DNA of 64,000 bases from positions 4,765,621 to 4,829,620 of the forward strand of contig NC_084803.1 in the NCBI RefSeq assembly GCF_963583255.1, read 5' to 3'. Below the pieces are notes generated by a model. That model saw only the letters and a list, made by a program, of their open reading frames with translations, had not been told where the DNA came from and made no database searches. The translations under genes and the position numbers were made by a program. The DNA comes from Pyrus communis (taxonomy: Eukaryota > Streptophyta > Magnoliopsida > Rosales > Rosaceae). Positions within the stretch are counted from its first letter, which is position 1, and each line of letters opens with the position of its first letter. Of this stretch, positions 37,410 to 49,272 are shown piece after piece.

Positions 37410-40325
37410 ATGGAGCTGGTGGTGGCCTCGTCGTCTGTCGAAGCCGGCATCGGCTGTTGGGACCTCCGCACCGGCGCCGAGCAGCTCCGCTACAAGCTCT
37501 GCGCTTCTCCGCCTCATGGCCTCATTTGCGTCGCCGAACGATTCCTCGCCTCCTCTCAGCTCCGTGAGCCTTCTGCCTCCTCTGGCTCTGTACAGTACTG
37601 GTCTTGGTCCAAGGTAAGATCACCCCCTTTCTTATGCATACTACCTGTTCGATGAATTGCCTCATTGATAAAAAGCTTACTTTTTTTTTATATAATTTTG
37701 GTAATTTTTGCAATTTATTGAATTTATTGAATTTTGTTGTGCAGCCGCAGGTTGATGTGAAGAGCTTCCCAGAAGAACCGATCAATCCGCTCGCTGCGAA
37801 CAGCGAAGGGACGTACATTGTTGGCGGTGGCTCATCGGGGAATATCTACTTGTGGGAGGTTAATTTCCTAATCGTTGTTCTTCTAGCTCTTAAGTTTATT
37901 TTCTTTTGAGCTCTGAAATGCTGATAAACATTTGTTTTTGCATGCATTTAGGTTAATACTGGTAGACTGCTTAAGAAATGGCATGCTCACTACAGAGGTG
38001 TTAGTTGCTTGGCATTTTCGGATGATGGCTCCCTGCTGATTTCGGGGTCGGAGGATGGAGGCATTAGAGTTTGGTCTCTTATAGGGTAACCACTTCTTAT
38101 CTTATACTTTTGTATCTTTATATTGTTTTCAGTCATGCACTGAAGACGTTTATATCTCTATCCGTTGAATCTCCACAGATTATTCGATGATTATCAAAGT
38201 CAACAGGAAAGCCATCTGTACATGCATAATTTTACGGAGCACACTCTTTGTGTAACGGATGTTGTCACAGGATATGGTGGATGCAAAGCCATTATCGTGT
38301 CAGCATCACAGGATCGCACATGTAAGGTACGGTATGCTCTTTAGTAAATTATAAACTGTATTTGGAATAATAATAATAATGTTTTATAACGGACAGATCA
38401 TGTACTGAACAACGATGACAAAGTAAATAGAATGGGGTCTGGGTACTATAAGAGAAAACGATTCATGAGTTCACCATCCACTTGTGGATTGTTTGTCTTG
38501 ATTTGTTGACCTTTTACTTTCTTAAATGCTCAGATTTATCTTGTCGGTGTTTTGTATCTTGTAATGTACTTGTTATAAGTCCCTCAATGTGTACTACATG
38601 TCTTTTGCCTATTATTTACTGATGCAATCTTATTAATCCTCAATAAACAAAAAAGCAATGCATTTTTGAAATCGCATGTGTTTGACATTTTGCTCCATCT
38701 AGTATTATGATTTTTATTTGGATGTACATTTCTTAGGTTTGGAGTGTAGGAAGTGGGAGATTATTGAGAAATATTGTTTTCCCTACTATAATTGATGCAA
38801 TTGCACTGGATCCTGGTGAAAATGTCTTCTTTGCCGGTGGTAGAGATGGCAAGATATACGTTGCTGCACTTAATGCTGAGAGCCCACTTAACAGCAAGTT
38901 TGGGTTGCATATCATCGATTGTTTCTCGAATCACAGGTTTCTCTCTTTTCTGATAGTGAACCTTTTGGTGAACTTACTGATATTCCAGTTTGCAGTTTTA
39001 TTTGTTATTCTGATGAGTTTTCTTCAGCTACACATCTCTAACATTTAACTGTGTATTTTTCGTTTTTCAAAGTAACCAGCCAAAGATTGTTGCACGTTTT
39101 AAGAACCCGGCACTCTTCATTTTGTTGTGACAGCAAAACTCTTTTAACTGACAACTTTATACTTTGACTTTTGAACAGCAAAGCTGTTACTTGCCTAGCA
39201 TATGGCATTACTGGAAATTATTTGCTTTCTGGATCAGAAGATGGCGTCGTTCGAGTTTGGGATGCTAGAACTCATAACATTGTTCGTGTATTCAAACATG
39301 CAAAAGGTTATCTCAATGCTATTTGTATTATTGCTTTCTAACATCCATAATCTCAAATATGTTTCATTTTAATTTGACTTTTAAATGTGTCTGCTGTCTG
39401 TATTTGTGCCATTTCCTAACTAATTGTGTTTTCTAATGAACTACGGATCTGTTAGAGCATACACCATCTCTGTTTCTTTACCTTTCGTCCCCTCAACTTG
39501 TTCTAATGTACAGTTAACCCAACCTATTGTAACAAAGGTTGTTGTAGATAATGTTCCACTGTTTATTTTATTATCTTCCCCGGGCTTTGCATATATGGTG
39601 GTGGTATTGAAGCAAATCTAGTGCAAATTAGTTTACATTTTATATTCGACTTTGACTGTTGTTTATTCTCAATCTGCCAAACTTTACTAATTTGTTTAGT
39701 ATTTACATGAAATTTGCACTGTACCGTGCAGGTCCAGTGAATAATATTCTAGTCGTTCGACAGCATTTTTCTCAGATGAATTCGTATGCGTCCTCGAGAA
39801 GGCATGGTTCATCATTACCACCTCCACTGGAAAAGTATACAACAGAGGAAGGCGGAGACATTAGAGCTTTCCTTGGAGGCCCGGCTACTTGCAGTAATTT
39901 GACAGAACCATTGTACATCACTGAACAAGTGATGAATAGGCAAATCAAAGAGCTTCAGGTTCGTTTTTATTGCTTCATAAATATTCTTAAGACAGTAATT
40001 ATAGACATTTCGGGAGTGTGTTGGTGCGTATGTGTGGGCACTGGGTATCCACGCACAGAACTACTAATAATGTTTCATAATTATTCAACTACTGGAAATG
40101 AACGGTATATCTTCACGGACGTCGAACTTTACTTCTGGTCCTCATTTTCAGCAACAAGGATCTGCCTCAGCAGAAATGGAGATTGAGAGACTGAAGCGCG
40201 AAAATGAAAGAGCCACACAAATGGCTCAGCAGTGGAGAAAAATGTATGACAACTTGCATCGGTTCTGTGTAAATGAGCTTTTGGATGGCGATCAAGGAGG
40301 AGTCTCAAATGGAAATGCAGCTTGA
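37410..40325 (+). CDS. RID3: WD40 protein ROOT INITIATION DEFECTIVE 3-like (IPI3 homologue)
   Basis: Eight exons join in frame to 442 residues: 37410-37613, 37745-37858, 37952-38085, 38179-38326, 38737-38936, 39179-39306, 39732-39958 and 40152-40325. All introns are GT-AG (93-425 bp). The protein is a series of WD40 repeats (for example YIVGGGSSGNIYLWE, LLISGSEDGGIRVWS, IIVSASQDRTCKVWS, YLLSGSEDGVVRVWD), then a linker, then a C-terminal coiled coil rich in charged residues (EIERLKRENERATQMAQQ). The start MELVVASS at 37410 fits the family. An in-frame ATG at 37308 would add 34 residues that look like leader translated through. Arabidopsis RID3 is needed for shoot and root meristem formation, and its yeast relative Ipi3 acts in pre-60S maturation (family knowledge). 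Repeat spacing and length agree with RID3. Confidence 0.95.
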
Positions 40326-41280
40326 ATACCTGACAACTTACCAGCTTTGTTTTGTTCTTCGTATTTTTAGTTCGTATTCCTATTTTCTTGCCATATTACT
40401 TTAAAATATTTGTAGAATTTACTATGAACTTTCAAATTCATGTATTCTGTGTTTTTGCCTGTGTAAAGGTGTCAACAGGGCCGATTAGTCTGGTCCATTT
40501 AAAGTCGGCCCGTGTGAATTTGCGGTTGTAGGGAGTGGGCCAGGCGATTTGTTGTACTTGTCTCATTCGTCTCGTTTTCTTGACATAACTAATATCTAAA
40601 CGGATCATATTTTGTTAAATTCGTTAAAATGAACAGGTAACAACTTTATTTAACGGATGTGTCATTTATGCAATGCGAAGAATGATATCATCATGATGAT
40701 CGTAATTCATGTTCTTTGAAGCCAAATAAATTAGAAGGAATTCCCACAACACGTACTCCAATGTGACCAAAACCCAATACTTGCAGTTTAAGACAAAAAC
40801 CATCCTGTGAGATCACCAAACCCATCATGACGCAAACACCTCCAAATAAGCAAAACCCTTTTACCAACACAACAGTAAAGTCTGCTGCTGGACCAAAGTG
40901 CCTTCTCTTCTTTTCCCACAACCCTATTTTTTCCCTTCAAATTAGAGGAGAGTGGCAGTGACCACCATCTTGAAAACGAAAACAACAAACTTCGAACCCA
41001 AACAAGTGCATGAGATGCTTTTTGACTGTCTGATTTGCCCAATTAATTGGTCGAACAGAAACAACTGCAATACACCACCCTATCTGAAAAAATTGATGAA
41101 AATCATGCAGAGAGAGAGAAAAAGATCAAATAGGGGACCATTTCTCATCAAGTATAAATTTATAATAATTTGTAATGTGGAAGAAGTTATATCTTTTCCT
41201 TCTTTCTTTGCAACAGAGTGTGCTCGCGATTCCCAACGGAGGGAAGGTAAATAAGAAGGTAAATACAACAAAAGAAAGTG
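40326..41280. other. 3' flank of RID3 and intergenic DNA
   Basis: No further gene was recognised. Frames of 76-100 codons at 40691-41254 on both strands overlap one another and lack family resemblance. Confidence 0.4.
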
Positions 41281-41460
41281 TCTATTTAATATTACGATTT
41301 AGTGGTATTTCTTTTTACTTATAAGTGAGAGGTCTCATGTTTGATTATCGCCAAATGTGAATTTGAATCACATTATTTGTAGTTTATTGTGAGACCAGGC
41401 CCTCCCCCTTCTGCTTATTGTAGATAATATCGTTTGTTAAAAAAAATAAAACAAAATAAA
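41281..41460 (+). mobile_element. tRNA-derived SINE, copy 4
   Basis: Box-A-like ATTACGATTTAGTGG (about 41291-41305), box-B-like ATGTTTGATTATCGC (about 41337-41351), the body, the conserved 3' end TAGATAATATCGTTTGTT (about 41421-41438) and an A-rich tail are all present. It matches the copy at 481 in order and spacing. Confidence 0.65.
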
Positions 41461-41914
41461 GAAATTGGAAAGAAACAAACATTATTTATTGGACGCTGCT
41501 TGACTTATTATGTCTTGAGTTATTCATAATTGATTTTTATTGGGTTATAAACACTATAATCGAAATCATTTATTTTCTTTTAAACAATTTTAAGAACTTT
41601 TGCAAAAACTCATTCAATTCGAAGTAAGTCCAGTCATTCATATAAACTAAATAAGTTGACAGGTCATAGCGAGGATGTTATTTGCTACCATGATTCGATT
41701 CGTTAAACACACATGGATGGCTAAACGGCTTCCAGATTTAATGATTTTTTTTATAAACATAATCTTCAATAATAATAAAGAAAATGAATGATCTGATTAT
41801 AATGTTTGAACGGTGAAATGATAAATGATATCGTCACAGTAAGAGGAAAAATAATGGGTATATTTCTAAGAATATGTATGTGTTTGCTTGCTAGGTTTGG
41901 TGTATTATTAAAAG

Positions 41915-42087
41915 GGTAATGTTAAGGAGACTAAATTTTTAAACCAAATTTTGTAAACTAAATTATGTGGTTGTTAATTCTTATATTATTACTTAAGTGT
42001 TGATTAACGTGCTCATTACCTATTTGGCGACACATTATTTGGTTTACAAATTTAATTATAAATTTAATCTCTCTAACATTATTCTTA
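41915..42087. mobile_element. MITE of the AATGTTAGAGAGA family, copy 2
   Basis: It starts TAATGTTAAGGAGACTAAAT and ends with the inverted form ATTTAATCTCTCTAACATTA. The interior shares GTGTTGATTAACGTG and ACACATTATTTGGTTTAC-like words with the nested copy at 45005. It is non-coding. Confidence 0.65.
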
Positions 42088-43024
42088 TTAAAATATGACC
42101 AGCTAGGTATACAAAAATTATAAATGTTTGATGTGGGGAAGAAGATAAGGTGGTGCAACCAGTGATAATGCAAAGTTAAAAAATCCCCACCCAACAGCAA
42201 GATCTCTCTTCTTTAGATTCTTTTTATCCAATCGAACTTCTTACACAGAACATGTCTCTTTATTCATGTCTCATGCCAACAGCTTTTATTTTATTGTATT
42301 AATTAATCCGGGATAGAGATTTCATCTCATCTGCTACAGTATATAGTTGTATTCACCTATATATATACTTATATATTGAACTTTTGAACAATATTTATTT
42401 TATTTTTATTATAGAAAAGTATATATCTTGACGAAATCAATTCCATGTTCTCAATTAGTCTTCTGTTTTATTCGATCACAACGTAATGGTGAAGGGAGGT
42501 CTAGGGTTTAGGAAGTGAGGCAGATTAATCTAAAGCATAAAAGGTTAATGATTATGGTATATATATGTCGTGCTCCTTGAGTAAATGGTATCCAGCAAGC
42601 TCCTAACTAGCTAGTTCATTGCCAAATTTAGTTGAACCCATTTTTAACTTAGGGTTTCATCAGGTTCTCATGGTTCTACTGATCAGTCAGTTTCACTTAG
42701 TTCCTACTCTTCCTAATATATCCTTGTCGGTAATATGATTATCCATCGCAGTGATCATATGTGGTATTGGCACTAACCTGGAACGCGCAGCTAAACTTCC
42801 TAACATCCCGTCTAGATGGGTTAACCCACCCGAGTTTTGGGGGCCGAGTCCGTCCAACTTCATTGTTGACATAGATATAGATGTACTGAAACAATTTTTG
42901 TTATTTTTTGTACTCTAAACTAGAAAAAGTTAATACATGTGGGTTTATGTTACCTCAATATACATCTCTCAAATGAGTGAAGCTCTGAAAATGTATTTTT
43001 TAAAGAAGAAGATGTCTTGCTATA
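42088..43024. other. Intergenic, nothing recognised
   Basis: No supported gene or repeat was identified apart from short AT runs. Confidence 0.4.
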
Positions 43025-43290
43025 AAATTAATTGGTAATATGAGCAATAGCACTTCATGGTATATCAGAGATGTTAATTCATGTTTTGAATTTAACAGCA
43101 TATGTATGTGCTCCCATGTCACTCAATATTTGTTGTCCATATGTTAGGCTTAAATTATATCACACATGAGAACTAGTGTGTTCATAATGTAAATTTGAGT
43201 CAATATATTAAAAACATTCTTTATATATGTTCTTGTAAAAAGTTACGTTGATTGTTATATTGCCAATTAGTTTCATGGTCAACCATAAGC
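43025..43290 (+). mobile_element. Decayed TRIM retroelement, copy 3
   Basis: The order of words follows the TRIM copies at 4831 and 7975: CTTCATGGTATATCAGAGAT (primer-site region with an insertion), TGTGCTCCCATGTCACTCAA, CACACATGAGAAC, then an LTR-like end with ATATTGCCAATTAGTTTCAT. Only part of the first LTR remains. Confidence 0.5.
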
Positions 43291-43841
43291 TTATTTCAAA
43301 TACAATGGAATGTTAACATGCATTCGATTGTAAAAAAGAGCATTATTTACTGTATGACATAATTAAAAGGGTAAATAATAGGTTTTACATTCGACTTGAT
43401 GATGATCACAAGCCGCAGGCTGCGTGATAATTATATATATTGTTCGTTATAGCAATTCCAGCACATGAATCAGGAGGGTAGGCACCAGAAAACCTGATCC
43501 ATCTCGAAACGCGTTCCCAAGCAATAAGAGAAGAGAAGATGAGTTTTGTTAGGCTGTACTACCACCATACAATAAAATACAAACCCTAGCTAAATCATAT
43601 CATTATCACATATGTGGAGCCAAAACCCTAAATATTTACTAGCTACATTATCTAGGACTCTCCGATTGGACCATTGACACAGGCAGCAGGGCCACACCCA
43701 CATCCCCGGCTGATCAACGGCATCGTATTCCCACCGCCAGCCAGGAAAAGAAAGGAATTTATCTGTCATTTATGAGACAGATGGGGAGGGGTTCTGGTGA
43801 GATTTCTGACACCTGTCATGTGATTGTGAGGGCTTTGGCCT

Positions 43842-44056
43842 TAAAAAACAGGGACTGGGACCACCTCTGGATCCCCTCTGCTGAGCAAACTGAGCAAAAC
43901 ATCACAACCTTTCATTTTCATCTTGTCTTGTTTTGCGTGAGAATTTTTCACTATTTAAATTTATTTCTACTACAAGATCAAAAATGGAAGGATATGATGT
44001 TTTGCTCAGTTTGCTCAGCAGGAAGGGTCCGGAGGTGATCCCAGTCCTAAAAAAAG
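43842..44056. mobile_element. Near-perfect foldback, MITE or MIRNA-like hairpin
   Basis: Two arms of about 78 bp (about 43851-43929 and 43967-44047) are inverted copies of each other around a loop of roughly 40 bp. A 26-bp core is perfectly complementary (43879-43904 against 43995-44020). Both flanks carry TAAAAAA, a possible target duplication that favours a recent MITE insertion. The hairpin would also suit small-RNA production, but no known microRNA sequence was recognised in it. Confidence 0.6.
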
Positions 44057-44849
44057 TGAAATTTTTAGGACAAAGTCGGACCATCACAGTTGACAGTTCC
44101 ACTCAAATGGTGTTTTTCTGTATAATAAACAACCACTTTCAGAAAAAACACTTTCACGTACACTTTCAAACAGTTGGTAGATCTGAACCCTCACTACCTG
44201 TACATTTGTGTGTTACTGTTAACGCTTCTCTTTTGGTGTAAATATCTAGATTTACGGTGAGAATCACTGAAATTAAAATGACCATCTGCTGCATTTGATT
44301 AGGGTTTTCGGTCATTGGTCAATTCGTACACTGTGTAAGTGCTAGGTGGGGCCCACTTGTTAATCTAAGGGTCCAGATGGAAATGATGGACAGCATGCTC
44401 CACTGTGATGCTCTTCCAAATATAGGAAGCAATAATCAGGTACGAACCTTTTGACTTTTTTATCTCCATCCCGGAAGAAGAGATTGTTTCCCAGCAAAGA
44501 AAGAAACCAAAAATCAAGGCAAGGAAGAAAAAGATCTAACAGCTTTGGTTATTTTAAAAGATTGACCACACAACTCCAAGAACATATATGTGATTATTCG
44601 GGACGTTAATTTCCGGTATTTCGTGTGGATGTCGACACTAGTTACTCAACAACACTTTCATAGTTTTTTGTTCAAATTTGAAGTTTTAACTCGAACATTT
44701 AAACCTAAAATATGAACTTCTAAGGTTATTTATACCTTCAAACAACAATTAACCGAGGACTAGATAAAACTTTGAAGGGAAAGTATAGATGAAAACTGAG
44801 TGTCGATCAAATTTAAGTTGCAACTTTCACCTTAGATAAAACATGTTGG

Positions 44850-45195
44850 TCTAGAAGCCTAGAATAACTGAAAAAAGTTTTTAAAGAAAATGTTTTTGGA
44901 AATTTAGTAAAAATATAAGTTAATTTTGGAAAAACATTTGAAGTCATTCTTACAAGAAGCACGCCAATTATTTCAAGTGCTTTTGGAACAAAAAATATTT
45001 TTTATAAATCAAAATTTTTAAACAAATGATGTGTCACCAATAAAAAACAAATACGTTAATCGACACTTAATCAATCAACCAATCATTTACAACCACATCA
45101 TTCGGTTTACGAATTTTGTTTAAATTTTTTTATCTCTCTAACATTACTCTTTTTATAAAGCGCTTTCAGTTATTTAATAGTACTTTCAGATGAAC
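44850..45195. mobile_element. Nested MITEs: CTCGTTTG family copy 4 split by an AATGTTAGAGAGA-family copy
   Basis: The outer element is recognised by AAAGAAAATGTTTTTGG, ACAAGAAGCACGCC and TTTCAAGTGCTTTTGGA on the left, and by AAGCGCTTTCAGTTATTTAA and ACTTTCAGATGAAC on the right. Between them, about 45005-45150, lies a left-truncated copy of the second family ending TATCTCTCTAACATTACTC. The inner element inserted later. Confidence 0.55.
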
Positions 45196-45387
45196 TCTAA
45201 TTCCATAGTTAATAAAGAGGCAGGATGAGTTAAATTTTTTTATGGCACCTATATATGGTTTATAATTAAGTGCAGTAACAACGGCACTTCGCCATGTAAG
45301 TCAAGAAATAATATAAATGTATTTTATCGAGTACAAAATATTGATAAAACATCAATTTGAAGTAAATGAACCTAAAATTGGAGTCTC

Positions 45388-45395
45388 TATATATT
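45388..45395 (+). promoter_or_regulatory. Candidate TATA box for the HECATE gene
   Basis: TATATATT within GTCTCTATATATTCTTCC lies about 350 bp before the HECATE start codon. It is followed by a pyrimidine-rich stretch (45420-45660) that would be a long 5' leader. The assignment is inference. Confidence 0.35.
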
Positions 45396-45687
45396 CTTCC
45401 AAGAGGACTGGTGGTCTGATCTCAATATTATCACTATTTAATTCACTCGTTTCCTTCGGCTTCTCTTCTCTCTTACCTTTGTGTATTTCTCTCCTTCACT
45501 ACTCTACTGCACATTTTCTGGTAAAACTCCACTAGCTCTTGTATCTTTCCCATCCCTCTGCATCCAGCAGTACTATTTTCCATCACTTCTCAGCCTTCAA
45601 ACCCTACTTCCCCCTTGCTGTTCTCTTTTCTTCTCAGACACTTTAAATTTTATTTTTCTTGCCAATTTATAATATAAATAAAATTAT

Positions 45688-45719
45688 AAGTACAATCTTA
45701 GCTAAGTACAATCTTAGCT
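45688..45719 (+). repeat. 16-bp tandem duplication in the HECATE leader
   Basis: AAGTACAATCTTAGCT occurs twice head to tail, ending 27 bp before the start codon. No function is known. Confidence 0.75.
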
Positions 45720-45746
45720 ATATACGTAGCAAGTATATACATAGCA

Positions 45747-46499
45747 ATGGATATTGGCCAGTACAAATCAGAGGAGCAGATGGAGATGATGATGATGATG
45801 CAAATGGAAAAAATCTCCGAGCTCTGTGGTGCCTACAACGACGTTGTTTCCGACCTGCCGCAGTCCGATCTCAATTTCTCCGCCACCACAACTAGTCCCA
45901 CTAGTCTCAGTGCCACCATGTCTCATTACACTACTGACCAAAACCCACATAACAATAGTATCCATTCACCAAACTCAAACTCACAATCCTTCCTAAACCT
46001 TCCAACAATCCCATCCACCATTTCATTCACCAACACAAACCCTACCGAGCAAACATTGTTTTCAACACCGTCACAAAAACGTGCTTCGATGGCAGCCATG
46101 AGGGAGATGATATTCCGGATTGCAGCCATGCAGCCAATCAACATCGACCCGGAATCCGTTAAGCCGCCAAAGAGAAGGAACGTGAAGATTTCTAAGGACC
46201 CTCAGAGCGTGGCGGCCCGGCATCGGAGAGAGAGGATTAGTGAGAGGATTAGAATCCTGCAGAGACTTGTCCCGGGCGGGACAAAAATGGACACCGCTTC
46301 CATGCTAGATGAGGCCATTCACTATGTCAAGTTTTTGAAGACTCAGGTCCAAACGCTGGAGAGAGCTGCGACCAATAGGCCTACCGGGATTGGATTTCCT
46401 GTGGCCATGTCTAGTGGGAGCTACATATCTAACTCTATGGCTAAGGCTTATCAGGCTCCTCCTTCTCATCAGAATGTGCAGCATTTCGGTGATGCTTAA
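45747..46499 (+). CDS. HEC: HECATE-type bHLH transcription factor (HEC1/HEC2-like)
   Basis: A single exon of 250 codons. The N-terminal 110 residues are low-complexity, with a Met run at about 14-18 and a Ser/Thr/Asn-rich stretch. A conserved block (about 115-146, [20 protein letters not shown], then a PPKRRN motif) leads into the bHLH domain at about 147-203 ([20 protein letters not shown], a [13 protein letters not shown] loop, [13 protein letters not shown]). The basic region has Ala where E-box binders carry the contacting Glu, as in subfamily VIIIb, so DNA binding may depend on a partner such as SPATULA. HEC factors act in the nucleus in gynoecium, transmitting-tract and meristem development (family knowledge). 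The block around the bHLH is closer to HEC1/HEC2 than to HEC3. Lack of introns fits the family. Confidence 0.94.
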   Translation: MDIGQYKSEEQMEMMMMMQMEKISELCGAYNDVVSDLPQSDLNFSATTTSPTSLSATMSHYTTDQNPHNNSIHSPNSNSQSFLNLPTIPSTISFTNTNPTEQTLFSTPSQKRASMAAMREMIFRIAAMQPINIDPESVKPPKRRNVKISKDPQSVAARHRRERISERIRILQRLVPGGTKMDTASMLDEAIHYVKFLKTQVQTLERAATNRPTGIGFPVAMSSGSYISNSMAKAYQAPPSHQNVQHFGDA

Positions 46500-48690
46500 T
46501 TATTGATTAAATACTACAACTGATAACGAGACTAATGTTAATTGTTTGATTGTGGGGTTGTAAATTAGGAACATGCATAAACTATTGTGATCTTCGTCGA
46601 TCTCATATAGTTTTAAGCTTACTTGTAATCCATGTTCTCTTTTCTAATAATTTAATAATAGCATCCCTTGATTTTCATGAAGAAATCAGAAAAATTGTCA
46701 GAAATGACTGTTTTAAATCTTAATTTTATAATCGTCAATTTTTGTTACGTAGTCGAAATTTGATCACTAATGTCTTTAGATATTTAATCATTATGTTATT
46801 AATATTTCTTAATCAGTTTAACAATTAAAATTTAAACTCTATAAATTATGATCAATTGAGATGGGGATTCAGTACTTTAACATATGGTCCTTGGGAACAT
46901 ACAAAAATGTACTATAATCTTTAGTGAGTTGACAGGTTTAGGAAACTAGATGTATCTTTGTGTGCCTGGGTGAGAAAAAAATCTGGAGAGACCAAGAAGT
47001 AGCAGCTGGGTCATGATAACAATAATGTTGATGGACCCTGCGTGTGCAATGGAATGGTTGGGACAAAATATTGTTGGCACGTCAAAGTTCAATGTTTTTG
47101 CATTTTCTTAAGGGACGAGTGTACGAATTAGTATATTTATTTATTTATTATAAAATAGATTACACCTACACGATTATTAACTATAATATCTTTGTTAAAC
47201 ACTAATTTTTGCAGCCATTTAAGAGATGCATATGTTGTATGATACACTGAACCACAAATTGAGATTATACAAATATAAGTAATTAAAAATAAATTACTCT
47301 AAACTACATATTAATGAATTCTATTTGTCAATCAAAAGAGAATGAAAAGACATTTTTGTCTTCTATCACAACAAAAAATATTAAGGATAGTAACGTAATT
47401 TCACAAAATAAACTTTTGCTGTTTTTTTCTTTCTTTCTAAACTTCACCTACAGGTGAATGTATCATGTCTAATTTAAAAAATAAAAAATAAACTTCTCTC
47501 CATCTCTCCCCACTCCCACTTCTCTCTCACTCTCTTTCTCTCTCCTTTAATTTTAAAAACAAAAATAAAATATTTCACACACATATTTTGTGTGTGGGTA
47601 TGTACTAGTATATATAACACGACAGGACAAAAAAGAGTTGTTTTTTTTTTTTTGGTAATTTCAAAATTGTTCTTGTCTCACCAAAATTTCAAAAGAAAAC
47701 AAATTTAGGAAAAAGGAAAAGTAGTGATACTATAGACTATTAGTAAATTTATCATTTTCTAAAGGAAATCTTAATAAATACTAATAACTAAGAAAAGCAA
47801 CTAACAAATAATATATTATTAAATAAAATTTAAAAAAGAATCAAATAGCACATTTACATGTGTGATAAGAGATTAATACTATACGTGTGTGACAAGAGAT
47901 TAATACAAATAAAGCATGAGCATTTCTTCGTAACAGTATATTCAAAGTTAGGGAGAGAAGCAAGTATGATGGGAGGAGGAGGAGAAGGGAAGAGGTAGCA
48001 AATGTTATGATTGTGAATTATAATTCATTATAGTAGAGAATGCATGAGAAGTCCACGTGAACTTTTCTGACATAACATAAGGCGGTGGTGTTAGCTTTTA
48101 CGATTAGGGAAAGTGATAATGTTGCTTTCAGCGATCACCACTTCACCACCCTTCCCCTTACCAACACGTGAACTCAATCCCACGTGGCAATCCTTCGTGG
48201 CTCTTTACTGCCAACACAACACAACTTGTTGCACTCTGCTCGCCTAAGTTCACTCTGGTTCGTTCTTCTAAGTTTTTTTTTTCCTTTTACGTGCCATGAG
48301 TTCATGTAGTTTAACAATTAACAACGACTAATGTATAGAAATATTAAATTTGATGATTTCATTCATAAGGCTTTTATGTATGAATTTTAAACTTTGAGCT
48401 TTAAGGATTAAGATTCATGAATTGGAAGTTAGAAAAGTTAATTGACATTTAATTAATTATTATACTTGTATAATCAAAATCATAATTGGGGTTATGTTGT
48501 ACCATGTTCCCTCAAACTTATGGTTGTTAAACACATGCTCATTTGTTTTTATTAATGACGAAAACAATCTAAATATAATAAAATAGAAAAGAACTGTGTA
48601 GTTTTGTCTACTTTAAGAAGACAAGTTTCATCCATATAATAAAGGGGTGTGCTATCTACACACCTTTTTTTACTTCTCACACACTCCTTG
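46500..48690. other. Intergenic, no recognised gene
   Basis: This is the 3' flank of the HECATE gene and AT-rich DNA. Only T runs and CT-rich tracts (47500-47545) were noted. ACACGTGAACTCAATCCCAC and CCACGTGG words at 48161-48187 contain G-box-like CACGTG cores, but no gene follows within several kb. Confidence 0.4.
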
Positions 48691-48693
48691 ATA

Positions 48694-49272
48694 ATCAAGC
48701 CCAAGGGAAGAGCCCAACCCAAAAGACTAGTCCAATAGGTAGGAGGACCCCAAGGACTTAAGTACCACTACATCATTTCTGGTGTAGCCGATGTGGGATC
48801 ATAACATCACACCACCCTTCGGAAGGCCTGATGCCCATAGCGGCCCTTACTCTGGTGGCTTTCACTTTTAACGGCGGTGCACCCTTTGGTTGTCCTGTTA
48901 AGGTAGCCCTTTCCAGGTCGCCCTCTCCGTAGCGTTAGGAAACTAGGCTCTAATACCAATGTTAGGTACTCAAACCCAAGGGAAGAGCCCAACCCAAAAG
49001 ACTAGTCCAATAGGTGAGAGGACCCCAAGGACTTAAGTACCACTACACCATTTTTTTGGTGTAGCATGTTAGGTACTCAAGCCCAAGGGAAAAGCTTAAC
49101 CCAAAAGACTAGTCCAATAGGTCGGAGGACCCCAAGGACTTAAGTACCACTACACCATTTCTGGTGTAGCATGTTAGCAAGCCCAAGGGAAGAGCCCAAC
49201 CCAAAAGACTAGTCCAATTGGTCGGAGGACCCCAGGGACTTAAGTACCACTACACAATTTCTAGTGTAGCAT
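48694..49272 (-). mobile_element. TRIM-like retroelement with tandem LTR units
   Basis: A unit of roughly 105 bp (TGTTAGGTACTCAAGCCCAA at one end, GGTGTAGCA at the other, so TG...CA bounded) is repeated three times head to tail at about 48960-49066, 49067-49171 and 49172-49272. A fourth, related copy lies at about 48694-48790. On the minus strand the array ends in CCTAACA and is followed by TTGGTATTAGAGCC (48945-48958), a methionine-tRNA-type primer site. About 150 bp of non-coding internal sequence then leads to the outlying copy. Each unit contains the small palindrome CTACACCAGAAATGGTGTAG. Confidence 0.65.

Noticed and set aside
48807..48992. 61-codon frame within the TRIM-like element
   Set aside because: It crosses the internal region and primer site of a non-coding retroelement.
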